NCBI GenBank assembly: GCA_001314655.1
Contig: LJSF01000007.1
Span: 124,001 to 188,000 of the forward strand
DNA from: Rhodobacteraceae bacterium HLUCCA08
Lineage (GTDB): Bacteria > Pseudomonadota > Alphaproteobacteria > Rhodobacterales > Rhodobacteraceae
Direction of reading: 5' to 3'
Length of the DNA stretch: 64,000 nucleotides
A program made the translations under genes and the position numbers. The notes under the pieces are model-generated. The model saw only the letters and a list, made by a program, of their open reading frames with translations, made no database searches and was not told where the DNA came from. Numbering within the stretch: position 1 is the stretch's first letter; each line of letters opens with the position of its first letter. Positions 33,809-42,015 of the stretch are shown piece after piece.

Positions 33809-34201
33809 TCACGGGCCAAGAACATGGATGCCGATGCAGACCATCGCGTTCAGCGCGGCCAGCAGGTTGGTGCCGTTTCCGACATAGCGCAGCGGATGGC
33901 CGGCGGTTTCGGGGACCAGCCCGAAAGGATGCGCCAGGCGCCCAAGCACCAGAAGCGCGCCCGAAACGTGAAGCCAGGGCGCGGGCGTGCCCATGCCTTC
34001 GGCCAGGATCATCAGGATCAGCACGAGGGCCGACCATTCCGCGCAATTGCCGTGCTGGCGGATGCGCCGCAACAGGGCGGGATCGCCCCCGTCGCCGAAC
34101 GACACGCCCGTGGCCCCGCGCAATGACGACACACGGAACCAAAGCACCAGGCAGATCGCCGAAACGGCCAGCGCATAGATCGGGGTTACCGAGAAAACCA
34201 T
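33809..34201 (-). CDS. MAPEG family membrane protein
   Basis: A 130-residue integral membrane protein with four predicted TM helices (VTPIYALAVSAICLVLWF first). The segment QHGNCAEWSALVLILMILAE matches the MAPEG (glutathione/eicosanoid metabolism) family, where the R-x-HGN-x-E type motif contacts glutathione. It is the first gene of a three-gene set with the DGPF and ECF42 genes, 13 bases before DGPF, so it may be a target or detoxification output of that sigma factor (inference). Confidence 0.83.
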   Translation of the reverse strand: MVFSVTPIYALAVSAICLVLWFRVSSLRGATGVSFGDGGDPALLRRIRQHGNCAEWSALVLILMILAEGMGTPAPWLHVSGALLVLGRLAHPFGLVPETAGHPLRYVGNGTNLLAALNAMVCIGIHVLGP

Positions 34202-34302
34202 GTCAACTCCTTCGATTATGATGGTTCATACTCCAAGGACGCGCGCCGGGCGCGGATTTCGACATGGTCGGAAAATTTTTTTGCAGGCGACGCGGCGCCG
34301 GT

Positions 34303-35397
34303 TCAGACCGACAGGGGTTCGCCCCCGATGTCCGAGCGCGCCACGGCCACCGACTTGATCACCGCATGGACCGTGACCCCGGGGGCAAGGCCAAGCGCCG
34401 CAGCCGACCGGCCGGTGATCCGCGCCAGGACCCGACCGGCCGGGGTATCGAGCGCGACGATGGCGCCCGGCCCCGCGCCCGGATGCACCTCGTGCACCCG
34501 GCCCGGCAGGATGTTGAGCGCCGAAAGCCCCTCGGGCCGGCCCCGCGACAGGATCACGTCATGGGCCGCGATCCGCAGCCGGACCCGGCTGCCCGGCGCC
34601 TGGGGCAGGCGCGGCAGGAACAGCGCCTCGCCGCCGGCCTCCAGTTCGGTGAGCCCGTCGTCATGGTGGCGGTGCACCCGCGCGCTCAGCACCGCGCCGG
34701 CCTCGCGCGGGCCGGTGGGCAGCGGCGCGGGATCGCCCAGCACCACCTCTGCCGTGCCCTGCCGCACCACCCGGCCCGCCTCCAGCGCCACCACCGTGGT
34801 CGCCAGCCGCGCCACTTCGGACGCGCTATGGCTGACATAGAGGATCGGCACCGACACCACGTCGCGCAATCGCTCGAAATAGGGCAGGATCTCGTCCTTG
34901 CGGGCCGCGTCCAGCGCGGCCAGCGGTTCGTCGGCCAGGATCATGTCGGGCGCCGACAGCAGCGCCCGCCCGATCGCCACGCGCTGTTTTTCGCCCCCCG
35001 ACAGGGCGCCGGGGCGGCGCCCCAGAAGCGGGCCGATCCCCAGCATCTCGACCACCTGGTCGAGTTCGGCCCCGGCGGCGCCCCCGGGCGCGAAGCGGGC
35101 GCCATAGGCCAGGTTCTGCCGCACGCTCAGATGCGGAAACAGGCGCCCGTCCTGGAACACATAGCCCAGGCGGCGGCGCCAGGGCGGCAACGAAACGCCG
35201 GCCCCGGTATCCAGCAGGACCCGGTGGTCGACCACGATCCGCCCCCGGTCGGGCCGCAGCAGCCCGGCCACGGCGTTGATCACGCTGGTCTTGCCCGATC
35301 CCGACCGGCCGAACAGAACCGTCACCCCGGCCGGCGCCCGGAACGTGACGTCCAGAGCCAGATCGCCCAGGCGATGCTGCAGCGCCACCTCCAGCAT
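34303..35397 (-). CDS. modC: Molybdate ABC transporter ATPase
   Basis: A 364-residue ATPase with ModC architecture: FGRSGSGKTS (Walker A, ~30), FQDGRLFPHLSV, LSGGEKQRVAIGRALL, ILADEPLAALD and YVSHSASEVARL, then a MOP/TOBE domain at residues ~290-355 (LNILPGRVHEV, VLARITGRSAAALGLAPG, VHAVIKSVAVAR) that binds molybdate. The ATG shares its A with the modB stop (TGATG). It powers molybdate uptake, needed here by the FdsA formate dehydrogenase. Confidence 0.93.
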   Translation of the reverse strand: MLEVALQHRLGDLALDVTFRAPAGVTVLFGRSGSGKTSVINAVAGLLRPDRGRIVVDHRVLLDTGAGVSLPPWRRRLGYVFQDGRLFPHLSVRQNLAYGARFAPGGAAGAELDQVVEMLGIGPLLGRRPGALSGGEKQRVAIGRALLSAPDMILADEPLAALDAARKDEILPYFERLRDVVSVPILYVSHSASEVARLATTVVALEAGRVVRQGTAEVVLGDPAPLPTGPREAGAVLSARVHRHHDDGLTELEAGGEALFLPRLPQAPGSRVRLRIAAHDVILSRGRPEGLSALNILPGRVHEVHPGAGPGAIVALDTPAGRVLARITGRSAAALGLAPGVTVHAVIKSVAVARSDIGGEPLSV

Positions 35398-36092
35398 CAG
35401 CCGCCCCCGACCCGGGACGCGACCCGCCGCGCCAGCAGTTCCGAGGCGATCAGCGCCCCCATCGCCACCACGATCGAGACCACGACCAGCCGCATCGCCG
35501 CCGCTTCGCCGCCCGGCACCTGCAGAAAGGCATGGATCGCCGACGGAATGGTGCGGGTCTGGCCGGGGATGTTCGACACGAAGGTGATCGTGGCGCCGAA
35601 TTCGCCCATCGCCTTGGCGAACCCCAGGATCGCCCCGGCGATGATCCCCGGCAGCGCCATCGGCAGGGTGACGGTGACGAAGACCTGCCATGGTCGCGCG
35701 CCCAGCGTCGCCCCGGCCTGTTCCAGCCCCGGATCGATCGCCTCGATCGACAGCCGGATCGCCCGCACCACCAGCGGAAAGGCCATGATCGCCGCCGCCA
35801 GCGCCGCCCCGGTCCAGCGGAACGCGACCACGATGCCCCATTCCGCCAACAGCCCGCCCACCGGGCCTCGGGTGCCGAAGACCAGCAGCAACAGATAGCC
35901 CGTGACCACCGGCGGCAGGATCAGCGGCAGATGCACCAGCCCGTTCAGCACCTGCTTGCCCGGAAAGGTCCAGCGCGCCAGCGCATAGGCGACAAGGATC
36001 CCCAACGGCAGGCTGGCCAGCACCGCCACCAGCGCCACGCGCAGCGACAGCGCCACGGCCTGCCATTCCTGAGGTCCCAGCCAGTCGCCCAT
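35397..36092 (-). CDS. modB: Molybdate ABC transporter permease
   Basis: A 231-residue permease of the ModB/CysT group, about five to six TM segments. Visible are VALVAVLASLPLGILVAYALAR, HLPLILPPVVTGYLLLLVFG and the EAA loop GLEQAGATLGARPWQVFVTVTLPMALPG, then FAKAMGEFGATITFVSNIPGQTRTI, which is the ModB hallmark. It lies 3 bases after modA. Confidence 0.93.
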   Translation of the reverse strand: MGDWLGPQEWQAVALSLRVALVAVLASLPLGILVAYALARWTFPGKQVLNGLVHLPLILPPVVTGYLLLLVFGTRGPVGGLLAEWGIVVAFRWTGAALAAAIMAFPLVVRAIRLSIEAIDPGLEQAGATLGARPWQVFVTVTLPMALPGIIAGAILGFAKAMGEFGATITFVSNIPGQTRTIPSAIHAFLQVPGGEAAAMRLVVVSIVVAMGALIASELLARRVASRVGGG

Positions 36093-36095
36093 CCG

Positions 36096-36866
36096 CTACG
36101 GCGCCAGAACCACGAAGCCCTGGCGCTCGAAGGCCGCCCCGGCCTCGGGGCTGCGCAGGTAGTCGAGGAACGCGCGCCTGGCCGGACCGTCGCGCCCCGC
36201 CAGTCCGGCCGCCGGGTAGACGATGGGCGGATGGGTCTGGACCGGGAAGGTGCCGATCACGCTGACCCGGTCCTCGGCCACCGCATCGGTCGCATAGACG
36301 ATGCCAAGGGGCGCCTCGCCCGTGGCGACAAAGGCCAGCGCGGCGCGCACGTTGTCGGCCTGGGCGACCTGCGGCGCGACATCGTCCCACAGGCCCAGGG
36401 TGTCCAGCGCCGCCTTGCCGTAGATGCCCGCCGGCACCGCATCGACCAGAGCCATGGCCAGCCGCCCGTCGCCCAGCAGGCCGGCCAGGTCCAGATCGGG
36501 TCCGATTTCGACCGGCGCGGCCTCGGACCCCGCCGCGATCAGCACGATGGCATTGCCCAGCAGGTCGAACCGCGTGCCCGCCTCGATCAGCCCGTCGGCC
36601 TCCAGGGCGTCCATCCAGTCGGGATTGGCCGAGATGAAGACATCCGCCGGCGCGCCCTGCCGGATCTGCCGGGCCAGGGCCGAGGATCCGGCGACCGACA
36701 CGACAAGGTCATGGCCGGAGGCGGCCTCGAACCCGGCCTCGATCTCGGTCATGGCGGTGGTCAGGCTGGCAGTGGCAAAGACGGTGACCTGCTCGGCCCC
36801 GGCGATGGCGGGGGCGGCGCAGGCAAGGACCAGGGCGCAGACGCGCAGCGGGGCCGGGTCGATCAT
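36096..36866 (-). CDS. modA: Molybdate-binding periplasmic protein
   Basis: A 256-residue binding protein. A signal peptide (PLRVCALVLACAAPAIAGAEQ) is followed by VTVFATASLTTAMTEIEAGFE and the VSVAGSSALARQIRQGAPADVFISAN segment, whose Ser/Ala region binds oxyanions; VPAGIYGKAALD and GIVYATDAV follow. I prefer the ATG at 36866, which has a GAGGGAG site 7 bases before it, over a GTG two codons upstream. It begins the modABC operon right after the Mo-box. Confidence 0.92.
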   Translation of the reverse strand: MIDPAPLRVCALVLACAAPAIAGAEQVTVFATASLTTAMTEIEAGFEAASGHDLVVSVAGSSALARQIRQGAPADVFISANPDWMDALEADGLIEAGTRFDLLGNAIVLIAAGSEAAPVEIGPDLDLAGLLGDGRLAMALVDAVPAGIYGKAALDTLGLWDDVAPQVAQADNVRAALAFVATGEAPLGIVYATDAVAEDRVSVIGTFPVQTHPPIVYPAAGLAGRDGPARRAFLDYLRSPEAGAAFERQGFVVLAP

Positions 36867-36886
36867 GGACACACTCCCTCAGGCTT

Positions 36887-36908
36887 GATATGTTTTTCAG
36901 AACATATC
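36887..36908. promoter_or_regulatory. Mo-box (ModE operator) upstream of modABC
   Basis: GATATGT-N8-ACATATC, an inverted repeat with 7-base arms, sits 21 bases before modA and between modE and modA. Size and AT-rich arms resemble the ModE site (CG-TATAT arms with an 6-8 base spacer). Binding of molybdate-loaded ModE here would block modABC transcription. Confidence 0.75.
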
Positions 36909-36935
36909 GCAAGGCGGCAAGCGCGCGGTCAAGCG

Positions 36936-37319
36936 CTATTTCCCGTCGGATATATCCCGCAGCATGGACCGCAGGGCGCCGATCCGGGCCGCGCCGGCCT
37001 CTGCCATGATCTCTTCGAGCTTGCGGTAATGCGCCAGCACGGTTTCGCCAGCCGGTGTCAGGCGCGCGCCGCCGCCCCGGGCGCCGCCGCGGCTGGAGGC
37101 GACAAGCGGGTCGCGAAACGCGCCGTTCAACTCTTCGACCAGCATCCAGGCGCGCTTGTAGCTCATCGCCATGCTCCGCCCGGCCGCGGCGATGGACCCG
37201 GTCTCGGCGATCCGTTCCAGCAGGTCGGCCTTGCCCGGCCCCAGCATTGCCTCCGATCCGAACAGGATCCGGATACGCAGGCGCGGATCGTCGAGGTCTG
37301 CGGCATCGGCGCGGGTCAT
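36936..37319 (-). CDS. modE: ModE-type molybdate regulator, HTH domain only
   Basis: A 127-residue protein matching the N-terminal winged helix of ModE (ADLLERIAETGSIAAAGRSMAMSYKRAWMLVEELN, then the wing GGARGGGARLTPAGE). The C-terminal MOP domains that bind molybdate in E. coli ModE are absent. The ATG at 37319 is the likely start; an upstream TTG in frame would add 12 residues. It is upstream of modABC in the same orientation with a Mo-box between. How molybdate is sensed without the MOP domain is open. Confidence 0.85.
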   Translation of the reverse strand: MTRADAADLDDPRLRIRILFGSEAMLGPGKADLLERIAETGSIAAAGRSMAMSYKRAWMLVEELNGAFRDPLVASSRGGARGGGARLTPAGETVLAHYRKLEEIMAEAGAARIGALRSMLRDISDGK

Positions 37320-37367
37320 GGCGCCGGTTATGCCGCCCGGCGAAGGCTCCGGCAAGACATAACGCGC

Positions 37368-38462
37368 CTAATCGACCGCGATTTCCCCGTTTTCGATCTG
37401 TTCGCGTTCGATCGATTCGAACAGGGCCTTGAAATTGCCCTCGCCGAAACCTTCGTCGCCCTTGCGCTGGATGAATTCGAAAAAGATCGGCCCGACCACG
37501 GTTTTCGAGAAGATCTGCAGCAGGATCCTGGTCTCGCCGCCATCGACCACGCCTTCGCCGTCGATCAGGATGCCGTGCCGTTTCATCCGCTCGAGCGGTT
37601 CGTCATGACCCGCGACGCGGGTCTTGCTGAGCGCGTAATAGGCGTCCGGCGGCGGCGGCATGAAACGGATGCCGTTGGCGGCGATCGCGTCGGTGCTGCG
37701 ATAGATATCCTCGGTGCCGACGGCGATATGCTGGATGCCCTCGCCGTTGTATTTCCGCAGGTAGGACACGATCTGCCCGGTCTCGCCCCGGTCCTCGTTG
37801 ATCGGGATTCGGATGCGCCCGCAAGGCGAGGTCAAGGCGCGCGACAAAAGGCCGGTATATTTGCCCTCGATGTCAAAAAACCGGATTTCACGGAAATTGA
37901 ACAGATCGCCGTAGAACCGGAACCAGCTGTCCATGTTGCCCTTGAACACGTTGTGGGTCAGGTGATCCAGGTAGTGAAAGCCCACGCCGCGGGGATTGGC
38001 CGGGGCGATCCAGTCGAATTCGTCGTTATAGGGCGAGGCGTCGCGATAGCGGTCGGTGAAATAGATCAGGCTGCCGCCGATCCCTCGGATCGCGGGCCAG
38101 TCGACACTCTTGTCGGCACCCGCGTAGGGCTCGGCCCCGTTCGCGACGGCATGGTCGAAGGCGTGCTGCGCATCGACCACGCGCCAGGCCATGGACGGCG
38201 CGCAGGGGCCATGTTCGGCGACGAACCGGTCGGCGAAACTTCCGGTTTCGGCATTCAGCACATAGGTGATGTCGCCCTGCTGCCACAGTTCGATCGCCTT
38301 GGACTTGTGATCGGCGACATGGACATAGCCCATCTGCGCGAACAGATCGCGCAGGGCCTGGGCGTCGGGATGGGCGAATTCGACGAATTCGAACCCGTCC
38401 GTGCCGGCGGGGTTGTCGGCGGTGATCTTCGCCCGGGGGGCGTCATGCGGGAACGGTCCCAT
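37368..38462 (-). CDS. hppD: 4-hydroxyphenylpyruvate dioxygenase
   Basis: A 364-residue Fe(II) enzyme converting 4-hydroxyphenylpyruvate to homogentisate in tyrosine breakdown. The three metal ligands are readable as His167 (YLDHLTHNV), His245 (GIQHIAVGT) and Glu329 (IFFEFIQRKGDEGFGEGNF). The N-terminal vicinal-oxygen-chelate half starts GFEFVEFAHPD. Length and the C-terminal FGEGNFKALFESIE region are typical of bacterial HPPD. It is divergent from an Lrp-type regulator. Confidence 0.95.
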   Translation of the reverse strand: MGPFPHDAPRAKITADNPAGTDGFEFVEFAHPDAQALRDLFAQMGYVHVADHKSKAIELWQQGDITYVLNAETGSFADRFVAEHGPCAPSMAWRVVDAQHAFDHAVANGAEPYAGADKSVDWPAIRGIGGSLIYFTDRYRDASPYNDEFDWIAPANPRGVGFHYLDHLTHNVFKGNMDSWFRFYGDLFNFREIRFFDIEGKYTGLLSRALTSPCGRIRIPINEDRGETGQIVSYLRKYNGEGIQHIAVGTEDIYRSTDAIAANGIRFMPPPPDAYYALSKTRVAGHDEPLERMKRHGILIDGEGVVDGGETRILLQIFSKTVVGPIFFEFIQRKGDEGFGEGNFKALFESIEREQIENGEIAVD

Positions 38463-38595
38463 CGGTGATCCTCCTGTTCGCGTGGGCGCAGTCTAGCGCA
38501 AAGAGGATACGCATTGCGCGCGTTTTCGCGGGCATTTGCCGCGTATCATGCTATCAGATTGCATCTCAGAGCCATTTCATGCGATCCTCGCGCGC

Positions 38596-39051
38596 ATGCT
38601 GGACGAGATCGACAAACGCCTGCTGTCGGCGCTGCAGGCCGATGCCCAGGCCACCGCCCAGGACCTGGCCGAGGTGCTGAACCTGTCGGCCAGCCAGATC
38701 GGGCGGCGCCGGCAGCGGCTCGAGGCGCTGGGGCTGATCCGCGGCTATGCCGCCCGGCTCGATGCGCAGAAACTGGGCCTGTCGGTCCAGGCCTTCATCC
38801 AGGTGCAGATGACCACCCACGGGACGGAGCCCGCGCGCGGCTTTGCCGCCTTCGTCGCCCGCCAGCCCCAGGTCGTGTCGGCCTGGACCCTGACCGGCGA
38901 GGCGGATTACCTGCTGCGGGTCTATTGCGCCGACCTGCCGGCGCTGAACCGGCTGATCCATGACGTCCTGCTGGTCCATCCGGCGGTGGCGCGGGTGCAA
39001 AGCCAGATCGTGATGCACCAGTTCAAGCAGGACGCGGCCCTGCCGATCTGA
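38596..39051 (+). CDS. Lrp/AsnC family regulator, probably of hppD
   Basis: A 151-residue regulator with winged helix (LDEIDKRLLSALQADAQATA, LAEVLNLSASQIGRRRQRLEAL) and RAM domain (VVSAWTLTGEADYLLRVYCAD). The ATG at 38596 gives the family start; a TTG 20 codons upstream leads into non-family sequence. The 133-base gap to hppD is shared by both promoters. Tyrosine or a related amino acid is the likely effector. Confidence 0.9.
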   Translation: MLDEIDKRLLSALQADAQATAQDLAEVLNLSASQIGRRRQRLEALGLIRGYAARLDAQKLGLSVQAFIQVQMTTHGTEPARGFAAFVARQPQVVSAWTLTGEADYLLRVYCADLPALNRLIHDVLLVHPAVARVQSQIVMHQFKQDAALPI

Positions 39052-39059
39052 CCCCGCCC

Positions 39060-40130
39060 CTAGCCGTCGCGCGGGAACAGCTGCGCCCGGCCCGGGTCGA
39101 AATCGAAGCCGATCCGGGCGCCGGGTTCATAGACCCGATCCTCGGACAGGGCGGCGATCAGCGGCGCGCCGTCCTTCAGCGTCACCTCGACTATGGTTTC
39201 CGCCCCCAGCCGTTCGGTCAGGGCGATGGCGCCGTGCAACTGCCCCTCGGTATCGGCAACGGGGTGCAGATATTGCGGGCGCAGGCCCAGGATCGCCTTG
39301 TCGCCCCTGGCGATCGCGCGGCCGCGGGTCGGCACCGCGATCGGGTCCAGCGCTTCATTGGCCACCCGGGCCGCGTCGCCGCGGACCTCGTCGACCGTGA
39401 CATCGAGGAAATTCATCGACGGCGCCCCCAGGAACCCGGCGACGAACAGGTTGGCGGGCTCGTGATACAGGTCCATCGGCGCGCCGACCTGCATCACCTT
39501 GCCGTCCTTCAGCACCACGATCTTGTCGGCGAGCGTCATCGCCTCGACCTGGTCATGGGTGACGTAGATCATCGTCGCGCCAAGGCTCTGGTGCAGCTTG
39601 CCGATCTCCATCCGCATGTCCATGCGCAGGGCGGCGTCCAGGTTGCTGAGCGGTTCGTCGAACAGGAACACCTGCGGGTCGCGCACGATGGCGCGGCCGA
39701 TGGCGACGCGCTGGCGCTGGCCGCCGGACAGCTGGCTGGGCTTGCGGTCCAGCAGATGCTCCATCTGCAGAATGCGCGCGGCCTGCTGCACCTTTTGCGC
39801 CTTGGTCGCCTTGTCGGTGCGGTTGATCGTCAGCCCGAAGGCCACGTTTTCGCGCACCGTCATATGCGGAAAGATCGCGTAGGTCTGGAACACCATGGCG
39901 ATGCCCCGGTCCTTGGGCGGCAGGTCGTTGACCACCCGGCCGGCGATCTCGATCGTCCCGCCGCTGATATCCTCCAGCCCCGAGATCATCCGCAACAGCG
40001 TGGATTTCCCGCAGCCCGAGGGCCCGACGAAGACGACGAATTCGCCGTCCTCGATGTCGATGTCGACGCCCTTGATGACCTCGACCGGGCCATAGCTTTT
40101 GCGCACGTCGGTCAGTTTGAGTGTCGCCAT
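39060..40130 (-). CDS. Carbohydrate ABC transporter ATPase (UgpC/MsmK-type)
   Basis: A 356-residue ATPase: GPSGCGKST (~36-44), FQTYAIFPHMTV, LSGGQRQRVAIGRAIV, VFLFDEPLSNLDAAL, YVTHDQVEAMT, then a regulatory domain ending in FDPGRAQLFPRDG. It is the last gene of the LacI-controlled sugar operon, 5 bases after the glycosidase gene. Similar in form to the ATPase of the amino-sugar locus but clearly a separate paralogue. Confidence 0.92.
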   Translation of the reverse strand: MATLKLTDVRKSYGPVEVIKGVDIDIEDGEFVVFVGPSGCGKSTLLRMISGLEDISGGTIEIAGRVVNDLPPKDRGIAMVFQTYAIFPHMTVRENVAFGLTINRTDKATKAQKVQQAARILQMEHLLDRKPSQLSGGQRQRVAIGRAIVRDPQVFLFDEPLSNLDAALRMDMRMEIGKLHQSLGATMIYVTHDQVEAMTLADKIVVLKDGKVMQVGAPMDLYHEPANLFVAGFLGAPSMNFLDVTVDEVRGDAARVANEALDPIAVPTRGRAIARGDKAILGLRPQYLHPVADTEGQLHGAIALTERLGAETIVEVTLKDGAPLIAALSEDRVYEPGARIGFDFDPGRAQLFPRDG

Positions 40131-40135
40131 CCCGC

Positions 40136-41131
40136 CTACTCCGCCGCCTTGTCGCGCCGCAGAACGCGCATCCGCCCATCGGCGTCGATCACCACCTCTT
40201 CGGGATCCATCACGTAGCCACCGAAATGGCCGTCCTCGGCATGATCGGCAAAGCCCATGATCCGCAGGCCCCGATCGGTCCGGACGATCCGGGCGGCATA
40301 GCGCCGGCAGGGCAGATCGCCGTCCAGGAACGGCCCCGGGGCGATGCGCCAGGGCCCGCGGGGCCCCTCGCCGATCAGGTAATGGGTGCCGGTGACGGGC
40401 CCGCCGGGGATGGCATCGGCCTGCGCCTTGGAAAAATGTTCGGCCGAAGTGCAGAACAGGCAATACCAGCGCCCGTCCACGTCAAAGACCTGCGGCACTT
40501 CCAATTGGCCGTAGCCCCCGACAAAGACCGGCGGCTGCAGCACCCAGGTGACCAGGTCGTCCGAGGTCGCCAGCCCGATCGCGCCGCCGGCATTGGGTTC
40601 GGCGACACCCGGCGCGCGGGCGGTGAAATACATCAGCCAGCCCTCGCCCTGAGGGTCGCGCATCACCCAGGGGTCGCGCATCGCCCGATCGTGCCAGAAG
40701 CCCTTGGCGTGATCGGCCTCGTAGGCGTCGGCCGTCGGGCCGGTCAGGTCCAGGCACAGACCGTCGCCCAGGCGCTGCCAATGGTGCAGATCCTCGGACG
40801 TGGCGTGACCGATGCGCTGATACAGCCCCTCGTCGGCCCTTGACGTGCCGGTGTAGAACAGGTGCCACAGCCCGGCCGCATCCTGCACCACCGATCCGGT
40901 CCAGGTGGTGAAATCGTCCCAGGCCGGTTCCGGGGCCGGGCCCAGGCAGGTGCCCTTGTGATCCCAATTGACCAGGTCGTCGCTGACCGCATGGCCCTGC
41001 GTCACGTTCCAGTGCCGCAGATCGGGATTGATCAGCGATTTCGGTGCCTTGAGGAAATAGCCGTGCCAGCGCTGCCCGTCATGGGCATACCAGCTGTCCC
41101 AGATCCAGTGGTCGGGCAATTGCAGAACCAT
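40136..41131 (-). CDS. Five-bladed beta-propeller glycosidase (GH32/GH68-like)
   Basis: A 331-residue soluble protein with no signal peptide. Features fit the GH32/GH43/GH68 superfamily: WIWDSWYAHDGQRWHGYFLKAP near the start (the first Asp candidate), WDDFTTWTGSVV, MRDPWVMRDP (the RDP motif) around residue 150 and GGYGQLEVPQVF (~205, catalytic Glu candidate). Repeated WHLFYTG and WLMYFTA strands mark propeller blades. The context of a LacI-SBP-permease operon suggests it cuts an imported fructoside or other glycoside inside the cell. Family choice among these is uncertain. Confidence 0.75.
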   Translation of the reverse strand: MVLQLPDHWIWDSWYAHDGQRWHGYFLKAPKSLINPDLRHWNVTQGHAVSDDLVNWDHKGTCLGPAPEPAWDDFTTWTGSVVQDAAGLWHLFYTGTSRADEGLYQRIGHATSEDLHHWQRLGDGLCLDLTGPTADAYEADHAKGFWHDRAMRDPWVMRDPQGEGWLMYFTARAPGVAEPNAGGAIGLATSDDLVTWVLQPPVFVGGYGQLEVPQVFDVDGRWYCLFCTSAEHFSKAQADAIPGGPVTGTHYLIGEGPRGPWRIAPGPFLDGDLPCRRYAARIVRTDRGLRIMGFADHAEDGHFGGYVMDPEEVVIDADGRMRVLRRDKAAE

Positions 41132-41136
41132 GTGAG

Positions 41137-42015
41137 TTATCCTTTCACGCCGGACGAGGCGATGGAGGCGATGAACGCCCGTTGCAGCATCAGATAGAAG
41201 GCCAGCACCGGCACGGTGATGATCGTGAGATAGGCCATGACCTCGCCCCAGGCGGTGTTCAGCTGGAAGAAATAGCCAAGGCCCACCATGACCGGCCGAT
41301 AGCTTTCCTGCTGCACCACGATCAGCGGCCAGAGGTACTGGTTGTACATCACCAGGAACTTGAGGATCGCGGCGGTGGCGATGACCGGCCCGGACAGCGG
41401 CATCACCACCCTGGCGTAGATCTGGAACCAGCTGGCCCCCTCGACCCGGCTCGCCTCGATCAGTTCGCGCGGGAGATCCTTGAAATACTGCACGAACAGA
41501 AAGATCGTCAGGCCGTCGGCGATCCAGGGGATGATCTGCACGCGGTAGGTGTTCAGCCACCCCCACTGCACCCCGTCCCAGCCGATCCACGGCAGTTGCG
41601 ACACCAGCAGCAGAAGCGGGATGGCGATCGTCTCGAAGGGCACGATCAGCGTGGCAAGCACGAGGCCGAGCAACAACTCGCGCCCGCGCCATTGCAGAAA
41701 GGCAAAGGAAAACGCCGCCAGCGAACAGACCACGAGCGACAGAAATACGGTCACGCCGGTGACAAGCACCGAATTGACCATGAACCTGGCGACCGGCGCG
41801 CGGGCGAAGGCGTCGCGGTAATTGTCCAGGCTGATGTCGCCCACCGGCAGGAAGGCGCGCAGGCTGGAGGTGTCGGCCAGCAATTGCGCCTGCGGCTTGA
41901 GGCTGGACATCACCATGAACAGCAGCGGAAAGATGAAGATCACGGCAACCAGGCTCAGCACGGCATAGCGCATGGCCAGCCTCAGGCCCCGGTCGTCTGC
42001 GGTGCGGGCGGCCAT
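41137..42015 (-). CDS. Carbohydrate ABC transporter permease (MalG-type)
   Basis: A 292-residue permease: LAMRYAVLSLVAVIFIFPLLFMVMSSLKP is the N-terminal TM1 plus family motif, and the EAA loop is near LIEASRVEGASWFQIYARVVMPLSGPV. The C-terminal FIASIASSGVKG is typical. The ATG shares a base with the MalF-type stop (42015). The frame is open upstream but that part reads as shadow of the partner gene. Confidence 0.92.
   Translation of the reverse strand: MAARTADDRGLRLAMRYAVLSLVAVIFIFPLLFMVMSSLKPQAQLLADTSSLRAFLPVGDISLDNYRDAFARAPVARFMVNSVLVTGVTVFLSLVVCSLAAFSFAFLQWRGRELLLGLVLATLIVPFETIAIPLLLLVSQLPWIGWDGVQWGWLNTYRVQIIPWIADGLTIFLFVQYFKDLPRELIEASRVEGASWFQIYARVVMPLSGPVIATAAILKFLVMYNQYLWPLIVVQQESYRPVMVGLGYFFQLNTAWGEVMAYLTIITVPVLAFYLMLQRAFIASIASSGVKG

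Noticed and set aside
37320-37355. Upstream TTG start for ModE
   Set aside because: The added residues are Pro/Gly-rich and not part of the ModE family; ATG at 37319 is the simpler start.
38536-38595. Upstream TTG start for the hppD-linked Lrp protein
   Set aside because: The extra 20 residues do not fit the Lrp family start, while the ATG at 38596 does.
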